Below, piece by piece: positions 1-8,801 of a stretch of 64,000 nucleotides of DNA. The notes under the pieces are model-generated. The model saw only the letters and a program-made list of their open reading frames with translations. It did not search any database and had not been told where the DNA came from. The stretch covers positions 24,296 through 88,295 of the forward strand of contig JAACJQ010000219.1 of the NCBI GenBank assembly GCA_016879935.1, written 5' to 3'. This stretch comes from Archangiaceae bacterium. GTDB taxonomy: Bacteria > Myxococcota > Myxococcia > Myxococcales > Myxococcaceae. The position numbers and the translations under genes were made by a program. How positions within the stretch are numbered: position 1 is the first letter of the stretch; the number at the start of each line of letters is the position of its first letter.

Positions 1-3000
1 GGCGTTGAAGGTGCCATTCGCGAACGAGTACGCGTAGAGGTCGGGCGATTCACTCTGACCCGCGGCAATCTGAAACGCGCCCGTCACCGGGGTGGTGCAG
101 CCCACGTCGGTGAAGAACCGGAAACCCGTCGCGACCAGCGGCGCAAACGAGAGGGTGCGGGCCGGAACGGTAGCGACGACGTTCGTTCCATCGGTCACTT
201 GCACCCTGAACGCCGACGAACAGGTGAAGCGGCTCAGCGTTGCTGGCGGAGCGGCGCCCGGCTTCCAGCGCAGCGCCGTCGCGACAGGCGTGGTGATGGT
301 CCAGTTCTGGGTCGCAGAGGGCGAGGTACCGACCGTCAACGGCACCGACCCGCCAGCCATCGTGTTCTTGAAGAAGAAGGTGCCAGTCGTTGCCGTTCCA
401 GCGACGAGGTCGGTGACGACGGTGGTGCACGTCATGTCAGAGAAGAACGTCGCGTTCGCCATCGAGAGCGCCTGAGGTCCGAGCGCGGCTGCGTTGCCTG
501 AAGCATCGGTACCGTTCACCGTCACGGCCGGGCTGCAGGTGTTGCCTGCGAGGCTCGTGGGCGTCGTGGTGAAGGTGATGCTCGCCAGCGCACCGACGCC
601 GACCGAGGTGGTGGTGTTCGCCGGCGCACTCAACGGGTTGCTCGCCGTCGCGATGGTGATGGTGCCCACCTTGCGCAACCGCACGCTGAAGGTCGCGCTC
701 GAGGCCCCTGCGGCGATGTCGACGTTCAACGTGCCCGACGCTCCGGTCGACGAGCAGCCCATGCCGGTGAACAGGAGCGCCTCGTTCGAAGCCGCGGGCG
801 TCGCCGCCGTTCCCGTCGCCGTCACCACCACCGTGCGCAGCGCACCGACCGCCGGGTGGTCTCCCGAATCGAGCCGGTTCACCGTGAAGCCCACGCAATC
901 TCCCGCTGTGTTCGTCATCGGGAAGTCGTTGCGGGTCAGCTTCGCTTCGACGCCCGCGATGATGTTGAGCGCGAGGCTCGCGCGGCCCGAAGCGCCGACC
1001 GACGGCGTCGCCTGCACCGTCACCATGCCCAGCACCGCGGGGAGCGGTTTGAACCAGAACGAGCCGACGCCCATGGCCGGCACGCTCACGGAGTTGACGG
1101 TGCCTCCGGTGCACATCGCGTTCGTGAAGAAGGTGCCCACCGACATCACCGAGGTCGAGAGCGAGACCGTCTCGGCCGTCGACACGCGGTTGCCGCCGAC
1201 GTCGAGCGCCTCGACCTGGAACGGCACGCACCCGTCGTACTGCTGGTCGCCCGTCGGAGGGCTCACGTAGGCGACGTGGTCGACGTTGCCCGCGCCCACC
1301 GTGGTGGTGCCGACGGCCGAGGTGAGGCTGGCACCCGTCACGGTGAAGGTGAGCGAACCGGGCGCGCGTGGGCTGTACGAGAACGTCGTCGAGTTCGCCG
1401 TGCCGCTGAAGGTGAGCCCGACCGACGTCTGCGGCGTACCACCCGTGCATGACGAACCAGCCACGAGCACGAGGCCGTTCGTCGAACCGGCTCCGGTCGC
1501 GGCCGCCGAGACGGCGAGGTCAGACGGAACGCCCGTGAGGTTGCCTTCGACGTCGAGCCGCTCGAGCGTCGCCTGCAGACACCCGCCCACCGCCGACGTT
1601 GCGGGAGGACTGCCCGCGGCGAACCGCAGCGTGGTGGCCGTCGAGGCGTTCACCGTCACGCTGTTGGTGGTGGCCGACATCGCACCAGCCGAGCTCGCCG
1701 TGAGCGTCGAGGTGCCGACCAGCCGGCCCCTCACGAAGAACGTCGCGCGCGTCTGCCCTGCCGCGAAGCCGAGGGCCGGGCCTGCGGTGCCGCTCGCGCA
1801 CGAGGCTGCATCGCCGTGCACCGAGAGAACGCTGGTGGTGTTCACGCCCACCGTGAAGGCCTGCGCCGCGCCGGGGCTCGGGTTCATGAAGGCGTCGCGG
1901 CGCTCGAGCGTGACCTGGGTGCAGCCCGCCGCGTCGAGCGGCGTCATCGGCTGCGTCGCCACCACGAAGACCGTCGGAGCGCCCGCGTCGACGGTGAACA
2001 CCGCCGCGTCGGTCGACTGCACCGAGAAGCCCGTCGCGGTGATGCTGTACTGCTGCGCCCTGCGCGCCGACGCGTAGAACGTCACGCCGCCGTCATTCAT
2101 CGCCACCGTGGTCGAGGTCGGCGTGCAGTTGGGCGCGCTCGAGAACACCACGCCATCAGGCATGGCGACGACGGGCGAGGCCGCGGGCGTCACGGCTCCG
2201 CTCGCCGAGGTGGGGTTGTCGAAGGTGTCGAACGAGCGCAGCACCAGACCACCGCTGCACTGGCCGGCGAGCGCGCTCACCACCGGCGGAGCGTCGAACA
2301 CGAGCTTGCTCGTCGGCGCGGGCCCGATGCGAATGGGCTGCACCGGCGAGGTGGTGACGAAGTTCGTCGCCGACGCGCTCAAGGTGAGCGACGAGGCACG
2401 GTTCGCGCGGAAATAGAAGCTGACCTCGCTGCTGCCGGCTCCGATGACGAGCTGACTGTTGGTGAGCGGCGTCATGCAGGTGGCGTCGGAGAAGAAGCTG
2501 ACGCCGACGGCAGCGCTGGGCGCGATGGTGACGGTGGTGGCCGCGCGCACGGGCGAGACGGGCGACATCGCCGAGTTGAGCTCACGGGTCTGCAGCCGCA
2601 CCGCAGGGCTGCAGGTGCCGGCGGTGGTGGCGAGCGTCACCGCCGAGCTGGGGAAGAAGAGCGCCGTTGGGTCCATCGTCGAGACGTCGACCTGCAGCGA
2701 CGCGGTGCGCACGGAGAGGTTGGCCGTCGCCGTCACGCCGTACGTGCCCGGGCCGCTCGCCCGCACGAAGACCGAGACGGAGGACTGGCCCGCCGGAATC
2801 TGCACGCTGCTGGTGGGCGAGCCCATGCAGGTCGACGAGGTGAAGAACTCGAGCATGCCGCCGCCGCTGGGAGGCGAGGCCACGAGGCTGACGTCGACCC
2901 CGCTCGCGCCGGCGGTGGTGAGGTTCGAGTTGGCGTCGAACACCCGCAGCTCGGCCGCGACGGGGCTGCACTCGTTGTTGCGGGTGCCGAGCACCTGGGT

Positions 3001-4293
3001 GGTGAACTCGAGGTGGTGCGGGTCTCCCGGGGTGACGACGAAGTCGAGCGAGGCGCCACTGGCGAGGCCGGGCAAGCTGAACTGCACCTGAATCGGCATG
3101 CCCGCCGGCGTCACGCGCGTACCCTGCAGGTAGAGGGTCGTCGTCGAGGTACCCGCCGAGATGCTGGGCATGCCCTCGGTGGTGCAGGCCGCGTCGGTGA
3201 ACGTCTTCACGGTGTTGGTGCCGGCGGGAAGGAAGGCGACCGCGAGGGGGAACTGCGTGGCGCCGACGTTGGTGGGCATCTGACGGTCGTCGAGCGCGGT
3301 GACGTCGACGGCGGCGGAGCAGGCTCCCGCGCGGGCGCTCACCGAGACGGGGCTCACCGAGAGGCCCATGACTGCGCGGTCGGTGACGCTGGTGGTGAGG
3401 GCCGTGGAGCCGAGGCCCGGCGCGCTCGCGGTCAGCGTCAACGCGCCCGGGCTGCGAGCGCGGAACGAGAAGGTGACCTGGCTGGTGCCGAAGCGGAGCG
3501 GCAACGTCGAGGGCATGAGCCGGGTGGTGCAGGCGGCGTCCGAGAAGAACTCGAGGCCGGCCGACGCCGTGCCGCTGGGCGCGAGCGTGACGGTGACGTC
3601 GGAGGAGACGGCCGCGGGCCTGCCGTTGGCGACGCTCTGCACGGTGACGGGGCCCGAGCAGTCGGCGGCGACCAGCGTCGTCAACGTCGTCGTGTACGTC
3701 AGGCCGGTCGCGGTGGTGGTGCACGCCGCTTCGTTCGCGCAGGTGGCGTCTTCACAGAAGAGCTTGCCGTTGCAGTTGGTGTCGACGGTGGAGTTGCAGA
3801 CCTGCCGCGCGCCGGGGTTCACCTGGGCGTCGCCGTCGTTGCAGTCGGTGCCGCCCTTGCCCGTGTCGACGTAGGTGTCGCGGTCGCCGTCGAGGGTCGA
3901 ATCAGGCAGGCCGATGGCGAGCTCGAACTGGTCGACGCCCGTGGTGGGGAAGGCCTGGGTCTTTGCGGGGGAGCGCGAGCTGAGCTTCCACTCCGTCTCG
4001 TCGGCGCAGCGGCCCTGGTACGCGCTGGCCTGCCACTCGAGCGCAGCGGGGAAGTCTCCGCGCGAGATGCCGACGAAGTACTCGTTCTTCATCGCCTGGC
4101 GCGAGACGAGCGAGCGTGAGGCGCGCGTGCCGTTCGACGTGGCGTCGATGACGAGGCAGTCGGCGCGAACGCCAGGCTCGATGGTGACCTTCAGCACCAG
4201 GCCGCCTTCGGTCTTCTTGGGGCAGGCGGTGAGGGTGGCGAGCGCGAGCGCAACGACGAAGCTGCGGAGCACCATCGGTGTGGGTCGAGTCAT
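1..4293 (-). CDS. Giant surface lipoprotein with MopE-like motif and Ig-like repeats (3' end outside window)
   Basis: The minus-strand frame is open for 1431 codons from an ATG at 4293 to the window edge, so the C-terminus is missing. The start MTRPTPMVLRSF is followed by a hydrophobic stretch and the lipobox LTAC, so a lipoprotein is predicted. Residues about 125-175 hold a MopE-like metal-binding motif (DGDRDTYVD, GTDCNDGDAQVNPGA, DTNCNG) with paired cysteines. The rest is a run of about 90-residue Ig/invasin-like repeats. Each carries one cysteine near an AGxC start and a second in FF(S/T)DxxCT, which probably form a disulfide. It is likely an adhesin or structural surface protein. The family is not named with certainty. 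Confidence 0.85.
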   Translation of the reverse strand, partial: MTRPTPMVLRSFVVALALATLTACPKKTEGGLVLKVTIEPGVRADCLVIDATSNGTRASRSLVSRQAMKNEYFVGISRGDFPAALEWQASAYQGRCADETEWKLSSRSPAKTQAFPTTGVDQFELAIGLPDSTLDGDRDTYVDTGKGGTDCNDGDAQVNPGARQVCNSTVDTNCNGKLFCEDATCANEAACTTTATGLTYTTTLTTLVAADCSGPVTVQSVANGRPAAVSSDVTVTLAPSGTASAGLEFFSDAACTTRLMPSTLPLRFGTSQVTFSFRARSPGALTLTASAPGLGSTALTTSVTDRAVMGLSVSPVSVSARAGACSAAVDVTALDDRQMPTNVGATQFPLAVAFLPAGTNTVKTFTDAACTTEGMPSISAGTSTTTLYLQGTRVTPAGMPIQVQFSLPGLASGASLDFVVTPGDPHHLEFTTQVLGTRNNECSPVAAELRVFDANSNLTTAGASGVDVSLVASPPSGGGMLEFFTSSTCMGSPTSSVQIPAGQSSVSVFVRASGPGTYGVTATANLSVRTASLQVDVSTMDPTALFFPSSAVTLATTAGTCSPAVRLQTRELNSAMSPVSPVRAATTVTIAPSAAVGVSFFSDATCMTPLTNSQLVIGAGSSEVSFYFRANRASSLTLSASATNFVTTSPVQPIRIGPAPTSKLVFDAPPVVSALAGQCSGGLVLRSFDTFDNPTSASGAVTPAASPVVAMPDGVVFSSAPNCTPTSTTVAMNDGGVTFYASARRAQQYSITATGFSVQSTDAAVFTVDAGAPTVFVVATQPMTPLDAAGCTQVTLERRDAFMNPSPGAAQAFTVGVNTTSVLSVHGDAASCASGTAGPALGFAAGQTRATFFVRGRLVGTSTLTASSAGAMSATTNSVTVNASTATTLRFAAGSPPATSAVGGCLQATLERLDVEGNLTGVPSDLAVSAAATGAGSTNGLVLVAGSSCTGGTPQTSVGLTFSGTANSTTFSYSPRAPGSLTFTVTGASLTSAVGTTTVGAGNVDHVAYVSPPTGDQQYDGCVPFQVEALDVGGNRVSTAETVSLSTSVMSVGTFFTNAMCTGGTVNSVSVPAMGVGSFWFKPLPAVLGMVTVQATPSVGASGRASLALNIIAGVEAKLTRNDFPMTNTAGDCVGFTVNRLDSGDHPAVGALRTVVVTATGTAATPAASNEALLFTGMGCSSTGASGTLNVDIAAGASSATFSVRLRKVGTITIATASNPLSAPANTTTSVGVGALASITFTTTPTSLAGNTCSPAVTVNGTDASGNAAALGPQALSMANATFFSDMTCTTVVTDLVAGTATTGTFFFKNTMAGGSVPLTVGTSPSATQNWTITTPVATALRWKPGAAPPATLSRFTCSSAFRVQVTDGTNVVATVPARTLSFAPLVATGFRFFTDVGCTTPVTGAFQIAAGQSESPDLYAYSFANGTFNA

Positions 4294-4448
4294 GGTTTCT
4301 GTCGGACGAGAGGCGGCTCGGCTCGAGCTGCCGGAGAGGCCGCAAGGCTAGCACGTGCCCCGTCGTGGACACGGCGCTTACCGGCTGATGTGCGCAACGG
4401 GTTTGCCGCGTGGCCGAAGCTGCGCCGCACGGGTCGGATCACCAGGCC

Positions 4449-6425
4449 TCAGGGCGAGGCGCCGTTGGTCTGCGCCTTGGGTGTCGGCGCTTGCAGCACC
4501 CACGTGAGGTCGAGGTCTTCGCTCGTCTCGTCGTGGCCGGTGAGCCCGTTGCCGCCGGTCTTCCGCTCGGCGCCCTCGTTGGTGCACACGCGTTGATACG
4601 AGAGGGTCGCCGACGGCGTGCCAGTCATCGGGCGCTGCGACGAGCTGGGCGTGTCAGCGAGGTAACCAGGCACGCCCGTCTTGTCGGTTCGGTAGGTCGG
4701 GGTCGTTCCCCAGATGACGTAGTCGACGTCCTGCACGGTCGAGGCGACGCCGTCCCACGAGTAGAGCACCGCGTCTTCGCCGCCGTTGCTGAGCAGGCCC
4801 TGACCGCTGCCTCCGTCGGGAGAGACGAAGACGACGGCGCGGTTGTCGAAGTCACCCAGCATGTTGGCGACGAGCGGGTCGTCGGCGAAGCCGGTGGCGG
4901 CGACTTCGTAGGTGGGCCGCGACGAGAGACACGAGAAGAAGCCGCAGTAGTTGGCGGCGCCGGTGAGCGCGATGGTCTGGAACTCGCCCGGCGCGATGCT
5001 GGCGCCCGCGGGGAAGCGCAGGTTGAAGTCGTTGAAGGTGGTTCCACAGGCGCCACCCGTCGGAGCGAGTTGGTAGAAGCAGCTGGTGCCACCGTCGGCG
5101 ACGAACGTGGCGTTGTAGAGCCACACGTTGCTCAGCGAGATGGCGGTGCTCGTCGGGTTCCACACCTCGATGGACTCGGCGGGCGTGGGCGTGACGACGA
5201 CCTCGGAGATGACGAGGTGGTTCGCGCGCGGGCCGCTGCCGCAGGCCGAGCTGCTGGTGATGGTGACCTCGGAGTCACTGCGCGGCCGGAGCTTGCGGCG
5301 GCAGAACGAGAAGTGGCCGAAGCCGGTGAGTGAGGTGACCGAGCCGCCGAGCGCGGGGTTGGCGGTGAGCCCGAAGCTGGTCGAGACCTGCACCTTGTCG
5401 GCGCCGCTCGAGAGCTCGAAGAGCCCGAAGCTGTCGCGGCCGGCCGAGACGGTGCCGCTCTGGATTCGCACGAGCACGCCTTCGTACGACTCGGCGTTGG
5501 TGCCATCGACCCAGGCGGCGCCCGAGACGGGGCAGCCCGACGAGCCGCCCGACTGCCCAATCTCCGAGAGCGTGACGACGGCCGGCTGGGGAACGGTGGT
5601 GGCGCCGACGCGCGTGACGGCGCCGCAGGCCGGGGTGAGGCGCAGCGTCGAGTTGTTGAAGTTCTCGAAGTACTCGCCCGTGACGACGAGGTCGTCTCCG
5701 ACGGCGACCGACGGCGCAGCGGTGAGCGTCGAGACGACCTCGATGCCCGAGTTGGGAGCGGTCGTCGTGAGGTTCTTCTCGGAGATGTAGAAGGCCGAGC
5801 GCGGCGTGCGAGTGCCGCCGTCCATGATGATGGCGTCGTCGGGGTCGGAGAAGACAGCCGACATCGCGACCGCGCTCACCTGCACGCACGAGCCGGGGGT
5901 GATGGTGCCCTGCTGCACGGCGGTGATGGTCGACAGGAGCGTTCCACCGTCGCTGCTCGTGGTGCCGCCGCCGGTGACGAACCCACCGCCTGTCGCGGCG
6001 CCGCCACCCGTGACCGCTCCACCGCCGGTCGCGAGCCCACCACCGGTGACAGCGCCACCACCCGTCGCGAGCCCGCCGCCGGTGACGGCTCCACCGCCCG
6101 TGCCGGAGCCGCCCGTCGCCATTCCACCACCCGTGCCAGACATGCCGCCGCCGGTGCTCGAAGCGCCGCCGCCCGTCGAGGTGGTGGGGCTCATGCACTG
6201 ACCGAACTGACACGTGAGGCCGAGCTGACAAACCGAGCAGCTCGAGCCGTTGGAGCCGCAGGCCGACATCGTCATGCCCGCTTCACACAGGCCCGTCGAC
6301 GTGGAGCAGCAGCCCTGACAGGTGCCCGGCCCGCACATGGGCTTCGAGGAGCCGCAGGCGCCGGCAAAGACGCCGAGAGAGAGACCAGCAGCGAGGGCGA
6401 GCGAGAATCGAAACGAGCGCATCAT
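4449..6425 (-). CDS. Lipoprotein with Cys-rich head, TGGG linker and lamin-tail-like domain
   Basis: The start is taken at tandem ATGs (MMRSFRF); a longer in-frame ATG at 6461 adds 12 non-signal-like residues. A signal peptide ends at lipobox AGAC. A cysteine-rich segment (about 12 cysteines in 50 residues) follows, then about 80 residues of TGGG repeats with a 12-residue sub-period, typical of myxobacterial surface proteins. The next region (VGDDLVVTGEYFE) resembles an OB-fold. The motif HLVISEVVVTPTPAESIEVWNP starts a lamin-tail-domain-like beta sandwich. It is probably an exported surface protein or processed exoenzyme accessory. No catalytic residues were recognised. Confidence 0.85.
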   Translation of the reverse strand: MMRSFRFSLALAAGLSLGVFAGACGSSKPMCGPGTCQGCCSTSTGLCEAGMTMSACGSNGSSCSVCQLGLTCQFGQCMSPTTSTGGGASSTGGGMSGTGGGMATGGSGTGGGAVTGGGLATGGGAVTGGGLATGGGAVTGGGAATGGGFVTGGGTTSSDGGTLLSTITAVQQGTITPGSCVQVSAVAMSAVFSDPDDAIIMDGGTRTPRSAFYISEKNLTTTAPNSGIEVVSTLTAAPSVAVGDDLVVTGEYFENFNNSTLRLTPACGAVTRVGATTVPQPAVVTLSEIGQSGGSSGCPVSGAAWVDGTNAESYEGVLVRIQSGTVSAGRDSFGLFELSSGADKVQVSTSFGLTANPALGGSVTSLTGFGHFSFCRRKLRPRSDSEVTITSSSACGSGPRANHLVISEVVVTPTPAESIEVWNPTSTAISLSNVWLYNATFVADGGTSCFYQLAPTGGACGTTFNDFNLRFPAGASIAPGEFQTIALTGAANYCGFFSCLSSRPTYEVAATGFADDPLVANMLGDFDNRAVVFVSPDGGSGQGLLSNGGEDAVLYSWDGVASTVQDVDYVIWGTTPTYRTDKTGVPGYLADTPSSSQRPMTGTPSATLSYQRVCTNEGAERKTGGNGLTGHDETSEDLDLTWVLQAPTPKAQTNGASP

Positions 6426-6480
6426 GAGACCGATGCTCGACCACCCGCTGCCCGCTGTCACGCGCTACGAATTGATCAGC

Positions 6481-6768
6481 TCACAACTGGTGAAGCGTAC
6501 CCGCGACGTGCCAACTGCCCTGCGCGACGGGCGTGACTCGGAGCACGTGAAAGCTCGCGCGCAGCGGCTCGAGGCGCGTGTCGGTGCCACGCAGCACGAC
6601 CTGCATGTCGGCGCCGACGCTCGGCTCCATCGGCGCGCGAAACGCGAGGCCTTCGCTCGAGAGGTCTTTGCCGTTGCCCGAGAACTCGATGCCGCTCTCG
6701 ATGTCGACCACGCCGACCGTGGTGTCTTCGAGGCTGAGGCGGGTGAAGCGGCGCTGATTCGAGGACAT
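6481..6768 (-). CDS. PilZ domain protein
   Basis: A 95-residue single-domain protein. RRFTRLSL near the N-terminus fits the PilZ RxxxR motif, and GKDLSSEGLAF fits the second (D/N)xSxxG motif, so cyclic-di-GMP binding is expected. The start ATG at 6768 has a GGAG ribosome site 6 nt upstream; a longer open frame that continues upstream has shadow-like composition. It stands alone, divergent from the membrane operon at 6910. The direct output partner is not apparent from the neighbourhood. Confidence 0.85.
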   Translation of the reverse strand: MSSNQRRFTRLSLEDTTVGVVDIESGIEFSGNGKDLSSEGLAFRAPMEPSVGADMQVVLRGTDTRLEPLRASFHVLRVTPVAQGSWHVAGTLHQL

Positions 6769-6814
6769 GGAGGCTCCGTGCAGGGGAAGTACAGCGATGT
6801 GGCTCGATGTTACG

Positions 6815-6848
6815 AACGGGCCGCGACCCGTCAAAAAAGCGGCCCGTT
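6815..6848. other. Perfect inverted repeat between divergent genes
   Basis: The arms AACGGGCCGC and GCGGCCCGTT are perfect 10-bp complements around a 14-base loop that includes a run of six A. The repeat lies 47 bp upstream of the pilZ start and 62 bp before the membrane gene at 6910. It could be a protein-binding operator or a hairpin in the pilZ leader. Only the symmetry is seen; no function is established. Confidence 0.5.
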
Positions 6849-6909
6849 GTGACCAGTGAAAACATGAGCGAGAGATGACGCGCTGGCGAGGGCGGACTAT
6901 CTGGCGCGC

Positions 6910-7419
6910 GTGGCTGACAACGACGCCCGGTTCCCGCTGTCGACGCCAGAGGCCGTGATGCTCGACGGCGCGAACAGCGTGTCGGGGGCTCCGCGGGCGC
7001 ACTTTCCAGAAGCGGCGTTGTCGCTGTCGGTGGCGGGGCTCGCGCTGCTGGTGACGGTGGTGGCGGTGCGCACGAAGCGCGCGGCGCTGGTGGTGCCTGC
7101 TCTGCTCGGGCTCGCGGCGTTGCCCGGCTTGTTCGCGCTCGTCGTTCGTCGAGCCGATGCGCCAATGAACCGCGCAGCGCTGACGGCGCTGGTGAAGGTC
7201 GGCGTGAACGACTTGAAGGCGCAGGCCGCCTGGCCGCAGGCGTCGCTGCAGGTGGTGCGAGACGACGACGACGTGCTGTTTCCGCTCGCGCGGTATGCGT
7301 GGCCTTCGCGCGGCGCGGTCGATGGAGGCGTCGAACTCGAGCTCCGAGGCAGTGCGCTGATCACCGCGTGTCATCACGAGGCTGCGAGCGGTCACGTCGT
7401 GTGTGGGGTCGGGCGATGA
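6910..7419 (+). CDS. Small membrane protein of unknown function
   Basis: Starts at a GTG. The 169 residues contain two adjacent hydrophobic segments (about residues 36-52 and 58-78), which place the long C-terminal half on one side of the membrane. That half has a DDDD cluster and two cysteines (TACHH, VVCGVG). The stop overlaps the next start in ATGA at 7416-7419, so it is translationally coupled to the next small gene. No known family was recognised. Confidence 0.6.
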   Translation: MADNDARFPLSTPEAVMLDGANSVSGAPRAHFPEAALSLSVAGLALLVTVVAVRTKRAALVVPALLGLAALPGLFALVVRRADAPMNRAALTALVKVGVNDLKAQAAWPQASLQVVRDDDDVLFPLARYAWPSRGAVDGGVELELRGSALITACHHEAASGHVVCGVGR

Positions 7420-7610
7420 CCGTGTTCGCGCGCCACCCGGCCGCGGCGACGCGAGAGCCGTTCATGGTTCCCGAGAACGACTTCGCCCCGACGAGGCTCG
7501 GAGCGCGGACGGCGGTGGTTCGCGCTGATCCGACTGCCGACGTTCGCAGGAACGCGTTCGCTGCTGGTCGCCGCATGCTCTCGCTCCTCTGCTGCGGAGT
7601 CAGCCGATGA
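7416..7610 (+). CDS. Small ORF coupled on both sides by ATGA overlaps
   Basis: Encodes 64 residues starting MTVFARHP. Its ATG overlaps the stop of the upstream gene and its stop overlaps the ATG at 7607, both as ATGA. This double overlap is the main argument that it is translated. It has no signal peptide or membrane segment, and the C-terminal residues LSLLCCG are mildly hydrophobic. No homologue was recognised. It could instead be a spacer frame. Confidence 0.4.
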   Translation: MTVFARHPAAATREPFMVPENDFAPTRLGARTAVVRADPTADVRRNAFAAGRRMLSLLCCGVSR

Positions 7611-8800
7611 TGGCCCTCGGTGGCCTCACGCTGCTCCTGGTGATGGGCGCGGTGCTGCGCGCGGTGGTGACGCGAGAGCCATTGTCAGACTCGCTCGTCT
7701 CACCGACCTCCTTCTTCTTCTCCCTGGGCCTGCTCTACGCGAGCTCGCTCGGCTTCGCGGGCGTGGTGCTGGGCACGTCGCTGCTCGTCTGCGCGCGCCT
7801 GCTCCCTCGACCGGAGCCGCCGGTGCTCCGCTCCTTCCCGCTCGCGGTCGGTGTCATCGGCGTCATCATCGTCGCGCGGCCCTGGTACCCGACCTGCTGG
7901 GACGAGTTCGTGTGGCTCGCGAAGGCGCGCTTCGAGTCGCTCGAGTTCGGAGCCGGCGTTCGCGCTGCGCTCGACGTGAGCTCTCACCTGGTGCCGGCGG
8001 GCTACCCGCCGCTCTGGCCGTCAGCGGTGGGGTGGCTGGCGCTCGGAGAAGATCGGCTGGAGACGCATGTCCTCGCGGCCGCGCTGCTGGTCGTGCTCTG
8101 TGTCGCGACGGCCGCCGAGGCGTGGGTGACACTGCTTCGTGACTCGCTCGAGTGGCCCGTCGCGCTCGCGCTCGTCATCGCCGCGCCCTTCGTCTGGGTG
8201 CACGCGCGCCTCGTCTACGTCGACCTGCCCATCGGCCTGCTCGGCCTCGCCGTGCTCGGGTTTCTGCTCACCGACCGGCTCGCGCTGGCGTGTGTCGTCG
8301 CTGTCTCCATGGCGGGCTTCAAGGACGAAGGGCTCGCCCACGTGCTGGCGGCGACGCTCGGAGCGCTGGCCGTGAAGGGCTTTCGAAAGACGTCGCTGCC
8401 CTGGCTGTTGCCGGCCTTGCTCGCGGGCGTGGCGGTGGTGACCTGGCGGTGGCTGCTCGCGAGGCACGGCGTCGTCGTGGTGGACCACGCGCTGAGCGCG
8501 CCCGCCTTCTCGTGGGCCTCGACGTTCGGCGCCGTGCTGGTGCACCACGCCTCCGACGTGTCGACGTGGGGCGCCTTCTGGGCGGTGACGCTGGGCGTCT
8601 TCTTCTCCGCAGCATCGTCGGAGCAAGCACGCGCGCTGCGCTGGGCTCTGCTCGCGGGCTTCGGCTTCGTCGCGGTGGCGCTCTTCTTCGGGCCCGAGCG
8701 CGTGCGCGTGTTCGCCGAGAACGGAACGTTGCTCAACCGGCTGCTCGTTCAGCTCTGGCCGACGGCGGCGGTGATGATCAGCGTGAAGCTCACGCGGTGA
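7607..8800 (+). CDS. Polytopic membrane protein, GT-C glycosyltransferase-like
   Basis: 397 residues with about ten hydrophobic segments. After the third segment, a loop reads WYPTCWDEFVWLAKARF. An acidic pair in this first large exposed loop is the hallmark of GT-C enzymes that use polyprenyl-phosphate sugars. SHLVPAGYPPLWP follows, as in ArnT/PMT-like proteins. It is the third member of a coupled operon and probably attaches sugars to envelope components. The family call is by architecture only, and the donor and acceptor are unknown. Confidence 0.65.
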   Translation: MMALGGLTLLLVMGAVLRAVVTREPLSDSLVSPTSFFFSLGLLYASSLGFAGVVLGTSLLVCARLLPRPEPPVLRSFPLAVGVIGVIIVARPWYPTCWDEFVWLAKARFESLEFGAGVRAALDVSSHLVPAGYPPLWPSAVGWLALGEDRLETHVLAAALLVVLCVATAAEAWVTLLRDSLEWPVALALVIAAPFVWVHARLVYVDLPIGLLGLAVLGFLLTDRLALACVVAVSMAGFKDEGLAHVLAATLGALAVKGFRKTSLPWLLPALLAGVAVVTWRWLLARHGVVVVDHALSAPAFSWASTFGAVLVHHASDVSTWGAFWAVTLGVFFSAASSEQARALRWALLAGFGFVAVALFFGPERVRVFAENGTLLNRLLVQLWPTAAVMISVKLTR

Positions 8801-8801
8801 A

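Noticed and set aside
1816..4119. Long open frame on the plus strand (767 codons)
   Set aside because: It is rich in Arg, Gly, Ala and His and has no recognisable motif. It is a shadow of the minus-strand lipoprotein with its lipobox and repeats.
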